Source: Gnetum montanum (lineage: Eukaryota; Streptophyta; Gnetopsida; Gnetales; Gnetaceae). From it: 64,000 nucleotides of DNA. Every line of letters starts with the position of its first letter. Positions within the stretch are counted from its first letter, which is position 1. Made by a program: the position numbers and the translations under genes. Below the pieces are notes generated by a model. The model had not been told where the DNA came from, ran no database searches, and saw only the letters and a list, made by a program, of their open reading frames with translations. The stretch covers positions 1,032,718 through 1,096,717 of the forward strand of contig MNCI01004050.1 in assembly GCA_015680685.1 (NCBI GenBank), written 5' to 3'. Positions 23,100 through 33,880 of this stretch are shown here, one piece after another.

Positions 23100-23730
23100 A
23101 ATTGACCCTGGGAGTCCCTTAATCTATTTACAGATCGCCAAAAAAAACCACATAGGGCTCTTCTTGACTCAGGTTCTAGAGTCAACTTAATTTCACGAGA
23201 GATGTATCACGCTTGGAACCTGTCCCAACTCAAGAAGAGCAACATTCAACTAGAGCTGGCAGACCAGTCCATCACCATTTTCTTGGGATTGGTAGAGGAC
23301 ATCATTACCACCATGTGTGGTTGGTCCTACCCAGCTAATTTTCTAGTGATTGAAGTTAACAACAATGAAGGGGACTTCCCAATTATAATGGGAAGGGCAT
23401 GGCTTAGTACAGTAGACGCATGCCTTAGAATCTGCGATCTTTCCTTGGAAATTTCCAAGATCAACATATGTGGAAAGATCGAGAAGAGGAAAGTTCCATG
23501 CATCACATATAGTGATTCATCGGGTGATGACATGGAGGAAATGTCTCCATGTAACAGGTGTGTCCATGAAACTTTGAACCAAAGATGCCTATATGTAGCA
23601 ACCACACAAGAAGTAGTAGACACCTCGTGTTTGACAGCTACTAGAAGGAGCAAACAAATATGCATGGAATGAATTGAGGAAATCCATGCCAACAACGAAG
23701 GAATAGACACATTGAAATATGAGTGTTGCC
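23100..23730 (+). pseudogene. Family A retropepsin relic
   Basis: The protease begins with LLDSGSRVNLIS (D of DSG at 23166-23168) and continues ELADQSITIFLGLVEDI, then ANFLVIEVNNNEGDFPIIMGRAWL (about 23331-23405), the ILGRPFL-type end of plant gypsy proteases. The DSG triad is intact. A one-base frameshift lies between gag and this frame, in the A8 run at 23140-23147; the minus-strand copy at 61400-61500 reads through in one frame. The plus frame 23202-23672 is open for 156 codons. Confidence 0.88.
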
Positions 23731-23887
23731 AACTTCCACCCCTTAATCTAAGATCATCAATTGGGAGAAGTTGGTCACTTCTTAGAAATTCAAATAGATG
23801 CTCATTATTTCAGATCTTTCCCTTACAACTTAGTCATGGGGGAGATGGCCACTGATGCTAATCATATGGGACCCTCAGTTCTTTTAA

Positions 23888-23970
23888 GTTTTTGTTTTAC
23901 AAATTTCTTTAACTTTTCTAGTTTTTGTTTTACAAATTGCTTTAGCTTTTCTAGTTTTTGTTTTACAACA
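23888..23970. repeat. 33-bp tandem repeat, 2.5 copies
   Basis: Units start at 23888, 23921 and 23954 with GTTTTTGTTTTACAA. The other family A copies have A/T-rich tracts in the same place (35055-35270, 57780-57900, 17590-17760). Confidence 0.9.
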
Positions 23971-23989
23971 TCATTATACTTTTCCATTT

Positions 23990-24009
23990 TGTGTGTGTGT
24001 GTGTGTGTG
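23990..24009. repeat. (GT)10 microsatellite
   Basis: Ten uninterrupted GT units in the 3' non-coding region. Confidence 0.95.
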
Positions 24010-25737
24010 ATCCACCTTGTAAGTTTGTCCCATAATAAGTGTTCGGAATGATGGTATGAACTGTTTTCATATTGATTGCTAATGTTTGGTTTTTACCTTT
24101 AAGTCAAAATGTTGATACTAAGGTATGTTTCTTTTGATATAGCAGGCAATGAAACCACTTCATCCATCCATCCACCAATTTCTATGGTCTCTCTTGGCTT
24201 GGAAATGTATAGTTCCCTTTTAATTAGAACTTAAACGAATCAGTGACTAGGCATTTCTCAAACTAAGGAAGGACTCAAGGATTGCAAAGGGTGTGACTTC
24301 AAGGGAACTTGATGCTTTTGTGTTGGTCATTCTCTTGGGTTTTTGGATATTTTCCTCTTGAGTTTCTTACCTTTCCAATGTTACCCAACTATCGAAAGCT
24401 GAGATAATAAAAATAAGAAGTCTTTGCATGGTGTGGTTCTCACGCATAAAAACACAAAACATAAAAAAAAAACAACAACAACAAAGTGAGAATTCAAAGC
24501 ACACCCCTTAGAAGAAATAAAATTTGGGCTACAAGCACTGGTTATGGAACCAAAAGTGTTTCCCATTCTCTCCTTTGTTTCGTCGGAATGGTGGTGGCTC
24601 TTTGGAGATGCATCCTTGTTACCCAAGTGGATGGTTTAGCCGAATGCATTGATGCGAAGTCACTGGAAGCGGTTGGTTTGAGGCCAGAGCTGGAATGAGA
24701 ATAACTAAGTCACATTAATCATGAACTACACAAGGGGTTGTACACCACCTTGTTCTTGGGATTCCATTCCATTCTATTCTCTCCATCCTTCTCTCCATGG
24801 TTCACCTCATTGTCGGTTGTATCATTAGTGTATATATTTTGGTTGATGCATTGTTTTCTTCTTGGTAAACACTTGTGGTTAAGACTTTAACTCTTGTTCC
24901 AAATGACATTCCCAAAGCCTACGGACTCTTTGAATGTGGGTTTGTTAGGGCATTAAGGGCATGAGCCTGCTTTGGGGAGGACCCACTAACATTCCTATTT
25001 GGAGCATTAGTTAAATTCTTTCCCTTAACATTTTGCAATTAATTTTATTTTGTTCATTACTATCTTGACATCCATTTCATCGATGCCATAGTTGTCCCTT
25101 TTTATCTTCCTTTCTTACTCCTTTTCCTTCTTCATTCTAACGCTACCAGAGGCTCGCTATTAGTCATGGGGGTACGGGGCCTGATTTTTTCTATTTTCTC
25201 CTAGCCCTAAAATTTTTTGATTTTCTTCCTAACCCCTACACCTTCGGTAGTCGTTAGTAATATATTCCCAGATCTGTATCATCCATACCACAACTTAGCC
25301 AATGAGTTTATATCGAAGCAAGGTATCAATTACATGATGATTCAATTACCCTTGCTAATATAAGACTATGTTGTGTGTGTAGATGGTGATTAAATCAACA
25401 ATGGATTGGATTTGGAGCTGGAGCAAACATTCGGAATGGAGCAATGCTGAAGCAACTATGCAAGGAGCAAGATCGATAGCGTGCTTACCAAGGAACAATG
25501 AAAAGGACAATCTTGGCATTGGCAGTAGCAACACTTCTTTCTATCTCTCTCTCTCTCAGTTGCCAACAAAGGCCTGATGTCATTGTAATAAGGTGTTCAT
25601 CCTTGTTGTCATGAACACTAGTTTTGTAAAGTTTTGTAATAATGATCCGTTCACATGTCATCCCATTAGTTCCATCTCCCTCAATAATTCCATACTTCCC
25701 AATATTATTGTAAGGAACTCGAGGACGACTTTTCATT

Positions 25738-25751
25738 CAGTCATGGGGGTA
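25738..25751 (+). other. Polypurine tract of the family A element
   Basis: CAGTCATGGGGGTA abuts the 3' LTR. The same motif borders the LTRs at 30276 and 56054 on the minus strand. Confidence 0.85.
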
Positions 25752-26734
25752 TGATGAGACGCGATATTGCATGGGCCACGATATCGCATCCCATGCGATA
25801 TTGTGTACGCAATATCGCGTTGTCCCCTGTGATATCACATACATGATATTGTGGTCCATCATCAAATCTATAAATAAGAGGTTGCACTTCCCTCATTTAC
25901 CATCCTAGGCTAGAAGTAGGGAAACTATGGTAGTATGATCACTCCAGAGATAGAATATTTTTCATGTGCCCACAGTAGGAGTCCCGAGTGAACTGATCTT
26001 TATTCGAGCAGCTTTGTACCTAAACGTAAGTTGTGTACAGCAATAAAGATGAGCTTTGTGCATAAACCTTGCAATGCATGGAATAGGATTTATTACTTTT
26101 TATTTCTTACATGTTATTTAGTACCTATTGTTAGCACGGCATGATTACGACTTGGTTACAAGCATTGACGAATGTGTACAGCTAACCAAGGAATCGACTA
26201 CTCATCGCGATTGGATTCTCTCACCCTCAACTCCTAGAATGCGGGATGAGTACGACTTGATTACGAGCATCTACGGGTGTGTACGGCTAGTCAAGGAATC
26301 GGCTGCTCATCATGTTTAGGCTAGTTAAGTGCCTCAGTACGACCACTTCAAGCATGTGCGTTACGTGTGGTGATCCCAGTAATGATTAGCGTTTGGTAGC
26401 CACAGTTGCATAGTTCAGGGTGTGTATAGTAAGTGGGAACGGATGCTAATGCTAGTTAATTTAGACTTAGGTCCTTGATTAGAATTAGTTATCTCTCTCA
26501 ACCCTTCACCCTTTAGCATAGGAGATAAAACCAAAAAAGACCAAAAAAATCATATACCTTGGACTTACTTAACCATACACCGTGACAACAACAAGTAAGT
26601 TTGGGAAGACAATGAATGATTAATCCCAAATGTTCCATGGGGCGTTTAGGCATTTAGTTTGCGGAGTTCGACCGGATCGCACATGCTATGCTCGTTTTGG
26701 ATGGTTGAGTGTAGGGGTACCTCACCACTCATCA
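25752..26734 (+). repeat. 3' LTR of the pol-deleted family A element
   Basis: 983 bp, TGATGAGACG ... CCACTCATCA, with TATA box at 25869-25876. Differences from 19600-20609 are mostly C/T and G/A, plus loss or gain of about 30 bases of palindrome array near the start. Confidence 0.95.
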
Positions 26735-27424
26735 ATTACCTTTAGAAGTACAAGCCTTGTGCTAATTCATTATATACACTCATACCTTGCATATTTCAAG
26801 GTAAGAAAAATTCTTTAAAGATGTTCTTGAGGATTTGCAAGATCATGGTTGGTATTTTCATTAGATGCAATGGATGAGAAAATGGAATATCTTTTGGGAG
26901 GACATGAAGCAAAATCCTAAACATATTTGCTAACTAGTTAAGCAAAATATTTTAACACAAATTTGAACTAATGTGGAAGGCAAAAGGTGATTTTATTTAT
27001 ACCACATTAGGTCGAATAAACTAGATGTAGAAGCTCACTATTTATCAGTTGCTATTTCCATCAAGTATCATAATGCTATTAGCAAGCTTTGCTTAAGTGC
27101 TCATCATCTTATAGATGAAAGTACAAGATGGATTTAACTCCCTTGAGAAGAGTGCATTTGAATATTATGCGTATTAGTTCCCTTAAAGATGAGTTACAAC
27201 TTTTTCTTTCTTGTGCTATAATTACCCATTTAAGACAGCATTATAATGTTATAGTAAAAAAGCCTATATGGTTTTTTTATGCTCCCATTGGTGGTTAGTT
27301 AATTTATAGAGTCTATCTTTATTTTTCATGAAAATGTAATATTTATCCAATAAATCCTATGGGCCTTTAAGACATAATAAAGTTTCATTTCATGTCATTT
27401 CAATAATAATAATGATAATAATTT
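26735..27424 (+). pseudogene. LINE relic, 3' part and tail
   Basis: Continues the LINE across the family A insertion. Broken frames read HHLIDESTRW near 27100-27130 and Cys-containing segments to about 27230, consistent with the C-terminal region of LINE ORF2 with a degenerate CCHC motif. The 3' UTR ends with ATTTCAATAATAATAATGATAATAATT at about 27396-27422 (an AAT-rich tail), typical of LINE groups that end in a short simple repeat rather than poly(A). Confidence 0.65.
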
Positions 27425-27612
27425 GAGATAGTTTTATAATGTTATAGTAAAAAGCTTGTATGATTTATTTTTGACGCCCCATTGAAGCTTAATTAATTTG
27501 TAGAGACTATCTTTATTTTCATGAAAATGTAGTATCTGTTCAATATATCCTATGGGTCTTCAGATATAATAAAGCTTCATTTCATTTCATTTTAATAATA
27601 ATAATAATAATA
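27425..27612 (+). repeat. Second, truncated LINE 3' end with (AAT)n tail
   Basis: Repeats 27238-27422 (TTATAATGTTATAGTAAAA ... TTTCATTTCATTTTAATAAT) in the same orientation and ends in its own run of about eight AAT units. It is either a 5'-truncated second insertion into the first tail or a tandem duplication. Confidence 0.82.
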
Positions 27613-29365
27613 ATTTTATTTTTTATTTAATAGTTAATATAATGATTTTTTTATTACTTAAACATGTGGTATTAATATAGAAAAACAAGAAGATAAATTT
27701 TTTTTTTTGGGAGGGGAGGTGTGGGGGAGATGTTGAATCCAAAAATAATTGCAACATGGGTGTAATGATAGAAAATTTCGATGCTAAAAAACCAAAGATC
27801 CCATATGCAATAGTTTAATTTGTAGATTCACAGGCCTTGAAAAGGATCTAGAGCATCCTATATGGTCTTGTTCATTGCTTAGGCACTTTAAGAAATCCTA
27901 TATGGTCTTGTTGTAAAATAAATGCAAAGAAAAGCATGTAAATGCAAAGTGCAACACAGAAACAGAAATGAAGATAGAGAAAATATGACAAAATAAGGAA
28001 ATACTGCAAACTTTATATTAAATATTATAAAATGTCAATAAAAATGGATTTGGAGGATATAGATTAGTAGGTCTTAGAGGCTTGAAAATGACAAAAATAT
28101 CCTTTGAATCTGGTGTGGATTGTAGGATGTGTTCTACACTTAATTAGTGCTACTCTATCACCTACTCTACAGTGAGTAATGGCTGCAAAAGGTTCTATTG
28201 TTGCTATGTGACTCCTTGGCTACAAGTGTGTTGCAAATTTTTGCCAAAATATTCAAAAAAAAATCTCAATTTGGTATAAATAGGCTATAGATTTGTTGCA
28301 CTAGGGTCCATTATAGTTTCAAACTATTACAAGTGGTTTTATGTCAAAAGTATGGGCTAAAGGCCTAATTGCCACATGCTACCATAGCGTGTAGGGCTAG
28401 ATTGTGTAGCATGTGAAAAAAAATGAGTAATTGTTGATAGCATAAAAGGAATTTTGGCCTTCACATGCTAGAAAAATAGAATTTATAGTGTGTGGGCTAA
28501 AAGGGCCAATTATCTATAGCGTATGGAGCACTTTTCCCTTCACATGCTAACATAAATGGTATTCACAGTGTGTGGGCTATAAATCTTACTTTTACATGTT
28601 AACAATGTCTAAAATTTTGCAAAAAAACAAGGTTAAAATGTAGGATTTTTAACCAAAAAATAAGGCAATTATTTATGCCTTTGAATTCCCATCAAATTAC
28701 ATTGCAAATTCTGGTTTTTGGGCTTCTTGTTGGTCACATTAAATTTTCTTGAGGTGTTTCATTGGTTCCTATTTGTTGATTTTTTTAGGATTAACTTAAG
28801 ATACATCAACAAAGAATGTGAAATACCACTAGAAGTTCATCAATACTGCTTCCTCTCCACACTTAATTCCATAGCTATTGAATCATGGCAAGAAGTGCTC
28901 ACAATGGTGAAATAAGGTTACAATAGGATTTCAAGAGCTTGAGATGTGATGTTGGCTACATGAGTTATCTAAGAATGGTTACATGGCCTAACAAAGATCT
29001 GCAAATGTGTTGACATCATGGCAAGGGCATAGTGATGACATGTTTGCTAATCGAAGAGGTCTTCATGCTTCGTGCTTGGACTCTTGGTTACTTAATGATG
29101 TTTGGATGAACCAACACTTTGTAATAGGGTTTCTTTGGCCACCTAGATATTTCTCATTTTTTAAAGAGAGAGAGTTGTTAACTTGCTTGACTTAAGGCTA
29201 CATTGGTCTTTTTGCTTTCTTGGAATTTTTCTCCAATTTTTCTAAGGAAGTAAAACCTTCATTGGGCTTTCTTGTTTTCTCACTAAATGAGATGTGTTAA
29301 ATTTAGTGAACTTGGTTAAAAAATCATGTTAAATGAGATGTCACATGGCCATGGTGCATGAATGT
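27613..29365. other. Non-coding stretch; possible LTR of unknown family
   Basis: A purine-rich run GGGAGGGGAGGTGTGGGGGA (27710-27729) is followed by TGTTGAATCC at 27731, which looks like a PPT plus LTR start, and TATAAATAGG lies at 28276-28285. No second copy or PBS confirms it. 28370-28590 holds a degenerate short repeat. ORFs 28718-28915 and 29007-29195 show no recognisable protein. Confidence 0.3.
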
Positions 29366-30275
29366 TGATGAGCAGTGAAGTAGTCCAATACCCAACCATA
29401 AGAGTTACAAGTGTTCATACATAGCCCGGTCAAATTACATGGACAAGGCAATGTAATTATGTTAGTAATTGTTTATAGTTCGTGATTGTTGTCTTTCCAT
29501 GTGAGCTAGTAAAACCAATGCATATGGTTTAACTCATAGTGAGGTGTATGATATCAATGTTGTATGGGCCATATTGCTCCTAGTAAACATAAAGTAAATG
29601 GAATGGTTCCTAAGTCTAAGTGATAGTAAACAAATCTAATCTAAACTATGTGATGAGCATCCAATCCTGACCTTTTGTTCACACCTTGGACTTCATGTAA
29701 CTACTACTAGGGTTACCAAGTTCCTCATTATTAGGCATACCAAGTGATAGTACTACTAGGTTATCAAGCATCTACACTTAAGTGTTCAAGATCAGTCGTG
29801 CTCATTCTACTTAACAATAGTAATGATAAATTGCATATAAAGGAAATCAATAACTAGAGAAAATAGCAAACATTAAGCTAAGTCAACTAGGAAAATTATT
29901 CTAACTATAAAAAATAAAACCTAAGTGATGTTGCAATGATGCAAAGTAATCTCTATCTTTATTTCTATGCATGAAATGTACCTAAGTACATTCAACTCAA
30001 ATAAAGACTCTATTCAATTACTAAGGATCACACTGTGGGCATACACTCCTAATTGCTAAGTGCTAAAATCAAGAAAACAAATTGATGGAATTTCACTAAG
30101 TGTGAAATGAAATTGTATGTGGACAATGTGCCTAAGTATTGTATTTATAGGCCTACACATGTCCGTGATATTGGATACATGACATCACATCTTATGCCCT
30201 GATATTGGGGATTTAATATCATGGCTCAGATATCAGATGCCTAATATCATAGCTAGTCAAGATTTGGATTTATAA
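29366..30275 (-). repeat. 3' LTR of the minus-strand pol-deleted element
   Basis: 910 bp. The outer end is TGATGAGCAG at 29366. The inner end is decayed (TTATAA instead of TCATCA) but is followed directly by the PPT block. GATATT-like palindromes occur at 30165-30260 beside a TATTTATAGG box near 30139. Confidence 0.88.
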
Positions 30276-30290
30276 TACCCCCATGACTGA
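30276..30290 (-). other. Polypurine tract of the minus-strand family A element
   Basis: TACCCCCATGACTGA, the reverse complement of the motif that precedes the LTR at 25752. Confidence 0.8.
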
Positions 30291-30599
30291 TTGAAAACTT
30301 ATCCTTGAGTTAAAAAAAATGAGGATAGATATCCTTACAAAATTGGGAGGTAGATTAATATGACACTAACCATGATATAGATGACTCTCTAATGCTACAG
30401 TGGAGTTTACAAAAATGACACAAATCATAAAAATTTTACAAAATAAAAAATAAAAAAACATTTGGTGAAGCTGGATGTAGCCTTATGTTGCTCCTAATGG
30501 CAATGGCTCTTCCATCAATTGCTTTCCCTTATCATTAGGCTTCTAGAATTTGTATCAATTTAAGAGCACCTAAAGTTTTTGTTTTTCCATTTTAGGATT

Positions 30600-33310
30600 G
30601 TGAACTATCCACATTGATGAACCAATGCTTGATGGAATTGACACATCCCATGGAAATGGTTGCTATCGAAACATCTGATTTGCTTTGACATACCAAGTTA
30701 TGAACTACCTTTTCTTCTCTTTGAATGCTCTAGCCTTCTTTCAAAGTTCATGATAATCTAATAATCTTCTAGCTAGGTTTGCTACTACATATTTTTTCTC
30801 ATGGTAGCCAACCTTTACTACTTCCATTTTAGAGTTTTCCACTTGAAGTTTCTACAAGGCATCTTTATGATCCACAAACTCTTTCTCATACAGTGCATAT
30901 TTGGCTGCTACCTATTGTTCTAGCTTATTTTTAGGCCTGCCTGATGTTAACATGGCCAAGTTAACATAACAGAAGTTAGCTAACCACATGTACTATTTCA
31001 TGTCTTCAATATGTATGTCTCTGTTTTTCACTTTTTCTTGGTGAACAAGAGCATAACTATGCAAGATTGGTTGCCAGTTAGGATTTTGTGTTAAAATTGT
31101 GTTGATTTTGGCCTTTGCCATCTAGATTTCTTTCTCATTTATCTATTTGTACATGCCCACCTAGTCATAGAAATGTTCCTTGATCCTTTCATATTTCTTT
31201 GCCTCATTTTGCCATGCACTAATTTTTGTCAAATGGCATGTACTTCCTCCATAGAAGGGGTTCTATATTCTCATGTGAGATGGCTCATATCCTAGTTGAT
31301 CCTCCCTTGTTATTATCTTAACTTGTGGATGCTCTCTTCCAAGATGTTTTTCTACTTTTCTATAGTGGTCAACCTTAATTTATTAGTAGCAAGTTGTTTA
31401 TTTTCCTCTTGTACCATCGTAAGTGCCTTCACATGTGTGTATGTTTATGCTTCAACTATGGAGGCATTCCATACCACTTTCTTCCTCTGAGTTTCCAACT
31501 ATTTATTTTTCTTGATTTGGTTGTTTATCTACTATGTTCTGAATTGCTCGATCTAGTTAGAAACAATGAATTACATTATATCTCTTTATTCAGCTCTTAG
31601 TGTTTCAAGCTCTTCTTATAGTTTTAGAATTTTTGCCTCTACATGCTTTGCCTTGGTTCTTTCCATGACCAGTTTTTCTTTGGTGGTGATAAGCTTAGAT
31701 TGTACTACATTGAAATCACTGGGGATCTCAAATTGCATTGTCATGACTTTTCCACTCTATATTAGTCTATCAAGCACATCCTCATGGTTAGTAGGAGTCA
31801 TTAAGGTTTCAACTAACATATAAGCATCGTTGACTTTAGTGAGATCCACCAATGGTACAATAAGTACACTGAAAGATTCCTTGATGTGATCAATGATTAC
31901 CTTTGCTACTCTTACTACATCTTGATGCTACATTGCCATAGTTGTGGCTCCTTCTCTAGTCTGTAGCACTACTTAGAAAGATGTAGCATTCCTAGAGATC
32001 TATTGTGACCATTGTACCTCTCTTCTTGACTATAATGAAATCTATCCACTTACTTTATCAGTTGAAACTATGGGTTTGTTGGCATTGTCAATAAATTTGT
32101 AAAGATTTGCCTCTTCCCTTATTCCTTAGCTAATTATTTCTACAATCTACTATAGATGACTCATCAATGGTTAGTAATCTTGCGATGGTGACAGTGGGAC
32201 TTGTTGTTATTTCTACTCATGTTACTCTTGTTGTTGGTTGTTGGGCCCTACTACTATTGTTGTTGTTACTCTTGTTCTTATTCTTGCTCTTTCTCCTCAC
32301 CATGGTCTTTTCTTGGTGATGCTAGTTTGAGCAACCTAGTGTATGAAGCATTTTGGACTCTCTTGGGAATGTCATTGGTGTATTCTAGGATTCTAGCTTG
32401 CTTGCATAACTTCTTGATAAGACAAGGGAATGAAAGTATTGGCTTCCCTACCTTCGTTTCTTCAAACCATCTTTGAATTTCCATAAAATAGAGTTGTGCA
32501 AGGTTGACATTGTATTTTCCCATTAGAATTATAGTTCCTCTGGCTGCATAAGTGGATAATCACTTGAGCCCTTTTATTAGGAACAAGTGATAAGCGCCAA
32601 TTTTGAAGTATATTATTTCTTCTAGAGTTAATTTACTATAGTTCTTATTTTCCTTGTCCTACACTCATTTCAGCCATAGCTTTCTAGTTTCAAGATCTAA
32701 TTAGGTGGACAGATGTGCTAACCTTTCCCCTTCATTGGATATATTCAAAGCTTTAGTAATTGCCTAATTGAGAATGAAATTGAGGCTCCTCCAATGTTGA
32801 CAGTAGTTCCTCTTTTTTGTTATGCCAAAATTGATATGTTTCTCCAAGGTACAATTCACCATTCTATGATAATGTAGGCCTTAGCGGTGACACTTGGAGT
32901 TGCATCCTTACTACTTCAGGATCAAATTCCATGAATAGGCCAAAGTTCATCTCCATAATGACAATGGTTAGGATGGATCTTTCCTAGATAACTTGGAGGT
33001 AGTCTTGTGGCAACATGAGGCATTGTTCTAATGCTTGTGGTTCTTCTACCTCTCCTTGGACCGATTGTCCTATAGTAAGAGTATCTTGATGAATGATAAA
33101 TGATTGATTTTCCTACTCCTCATACTTTGGTTCTTGTCCTTTAGTTTAGCCTCTACCTTGACCTCTTGGTCTTTACATGCTCCTTGTAAAGGTCCTCCTT
33201 GTGCTCCTCTTCTCCTTGGGACCATCTGCATTCAATCAAGGATTGAAATTAGTAAGGTATTCTCATATACTCTAAACAATTCTATACCTTACTCATACCC
33301 TTAGTTTCAT
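30600..33310 (-). pseudogene. Extra ORF relic in the family A element
   Basis: A decayed minus-strand frame between the 3' non-coding region and the PPT. Its clearest part (32523-32278, 81 codons) reads GKYNVNLAQLYFMEIQRW then LSFPCLIKKLCKQARI. This resembles the domain found in plant retroelement proteins annotated as putative plant transposon protein, often present downstream of pol in Athila/Tat-type elements. Towards its C-terminus (about 32200-30600) the broken frames are rich in K, E, Q and L and may have formed a coiled coil. The same position in some Athila elements holds an env-like ORF. Neither 19600-26734 nor 55237-64000 has it. Confidence 0.45.
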
Positions 33311-33769
33311 TAAGTTCTTAGTTTATTAGGATTCTAAAGTTAGGTAAATTTTTTGCAAAAGTTACCCCATAGGTGTTAATCTCTTAATAACCCTTCATAG
33401 TTGTCTAATTTGTCCTTATATATGGCTTATATTGATGGTTATGATTCCTGAAGAACATTATTTGAGTGTTTTGGCATTAATATGATTGATTTTTCATTAA
33501 AAATTTCAAATTTTACTTTTTACATACCTTTAAAATATCTTTCAGGTATTAGAATTTTTCAAAAAATTCATTTAAATTTTCCTCACTAGCATCCCCCATG
33601 ACTAAGATGAGCACTTTGTAATCAAATAGGTTAAAAAGGCATCAAAATCAAAACAATATTGATCAAGTTATAGCTTGGGAAAGCTACTAGGTCAAAGCTC
33701 AGATTAGAGAAGAAAATTCAAAAAACACACCTTGGCTCAAATGAAAAATGGTGAAAATTTTTCAAAGTG

Positions 33770-33880
33770 TCTATCGATATGTATAGGTTTTATGGGACCT
33801 AATATCAAGGACTTGACATCGGGGATTCGATATTGGTATGGACCCGATATTGGTGATCCAATATCAGAGACCTAGAAATT
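33770..33880 (-). repeat. LTR U3-like palindrome cluster inside the element
   Basis: CGATAT, AATATC and GATATTGG motifs at 10-25-bp spacing, preceded on the plus strand by TCGATATGTATAGG. This is the arrangement found at the inner end of family A LTRs, but here it lies about 3.5 kb from the 3' LTR with no LTR body around it. Confidence 0.45.

Larger units (their letters stand above)
23731..25737 (+). other. 3' non-coding region of the pol-deleted family A element
   Basis: Starts with a few codons of the protease-RT spacer (IDTLKYECCQLPPLNL region, near 23705-23750). From about 23797 it joins sequence matching 56070-57990 in reverse. It contains PPT-like motifs at 23831 and 25161, a 33-bp tandem repeat, a (GT)n run and otherwise no coding frame. 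ORFs such as 24381-24626 are not conserved as proteins in the other copy. Confidence 0.8.
19600..26734 (+). mobile_element. Family A element, pol-deleted (Athila-like, gag-PR only)
   Basis: Complete-ended LTR retrotransposon inserted in the LINE. LTRs are 19600-20609 and 25752-26734. The target duplication is ATTAT (19595-19599) against ATTAC (26735-26739), one change. The tRNA-Asp PBS, gag, protease, a long 3' non-coding region and PPT are present. RT, RNase H and integrase are absent: the protease-downstream frame joins the 3' region at about 23797, a deletion of about 2.8 kb relative to the element at 55237-64000. It would have needed enzymes in trans to move. One N gap (21425-21931) lies in gag. 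Confidence 0.93.

Noticed and set aside
30600-33310. A retroviral-type envelope gene
   Set aside because: It is in the position where some Athila elements have an env-like ORF, but I see no signal peptide, cleavage site or convincing transmembrane segment; it is kept as an unassigned extra ORF.
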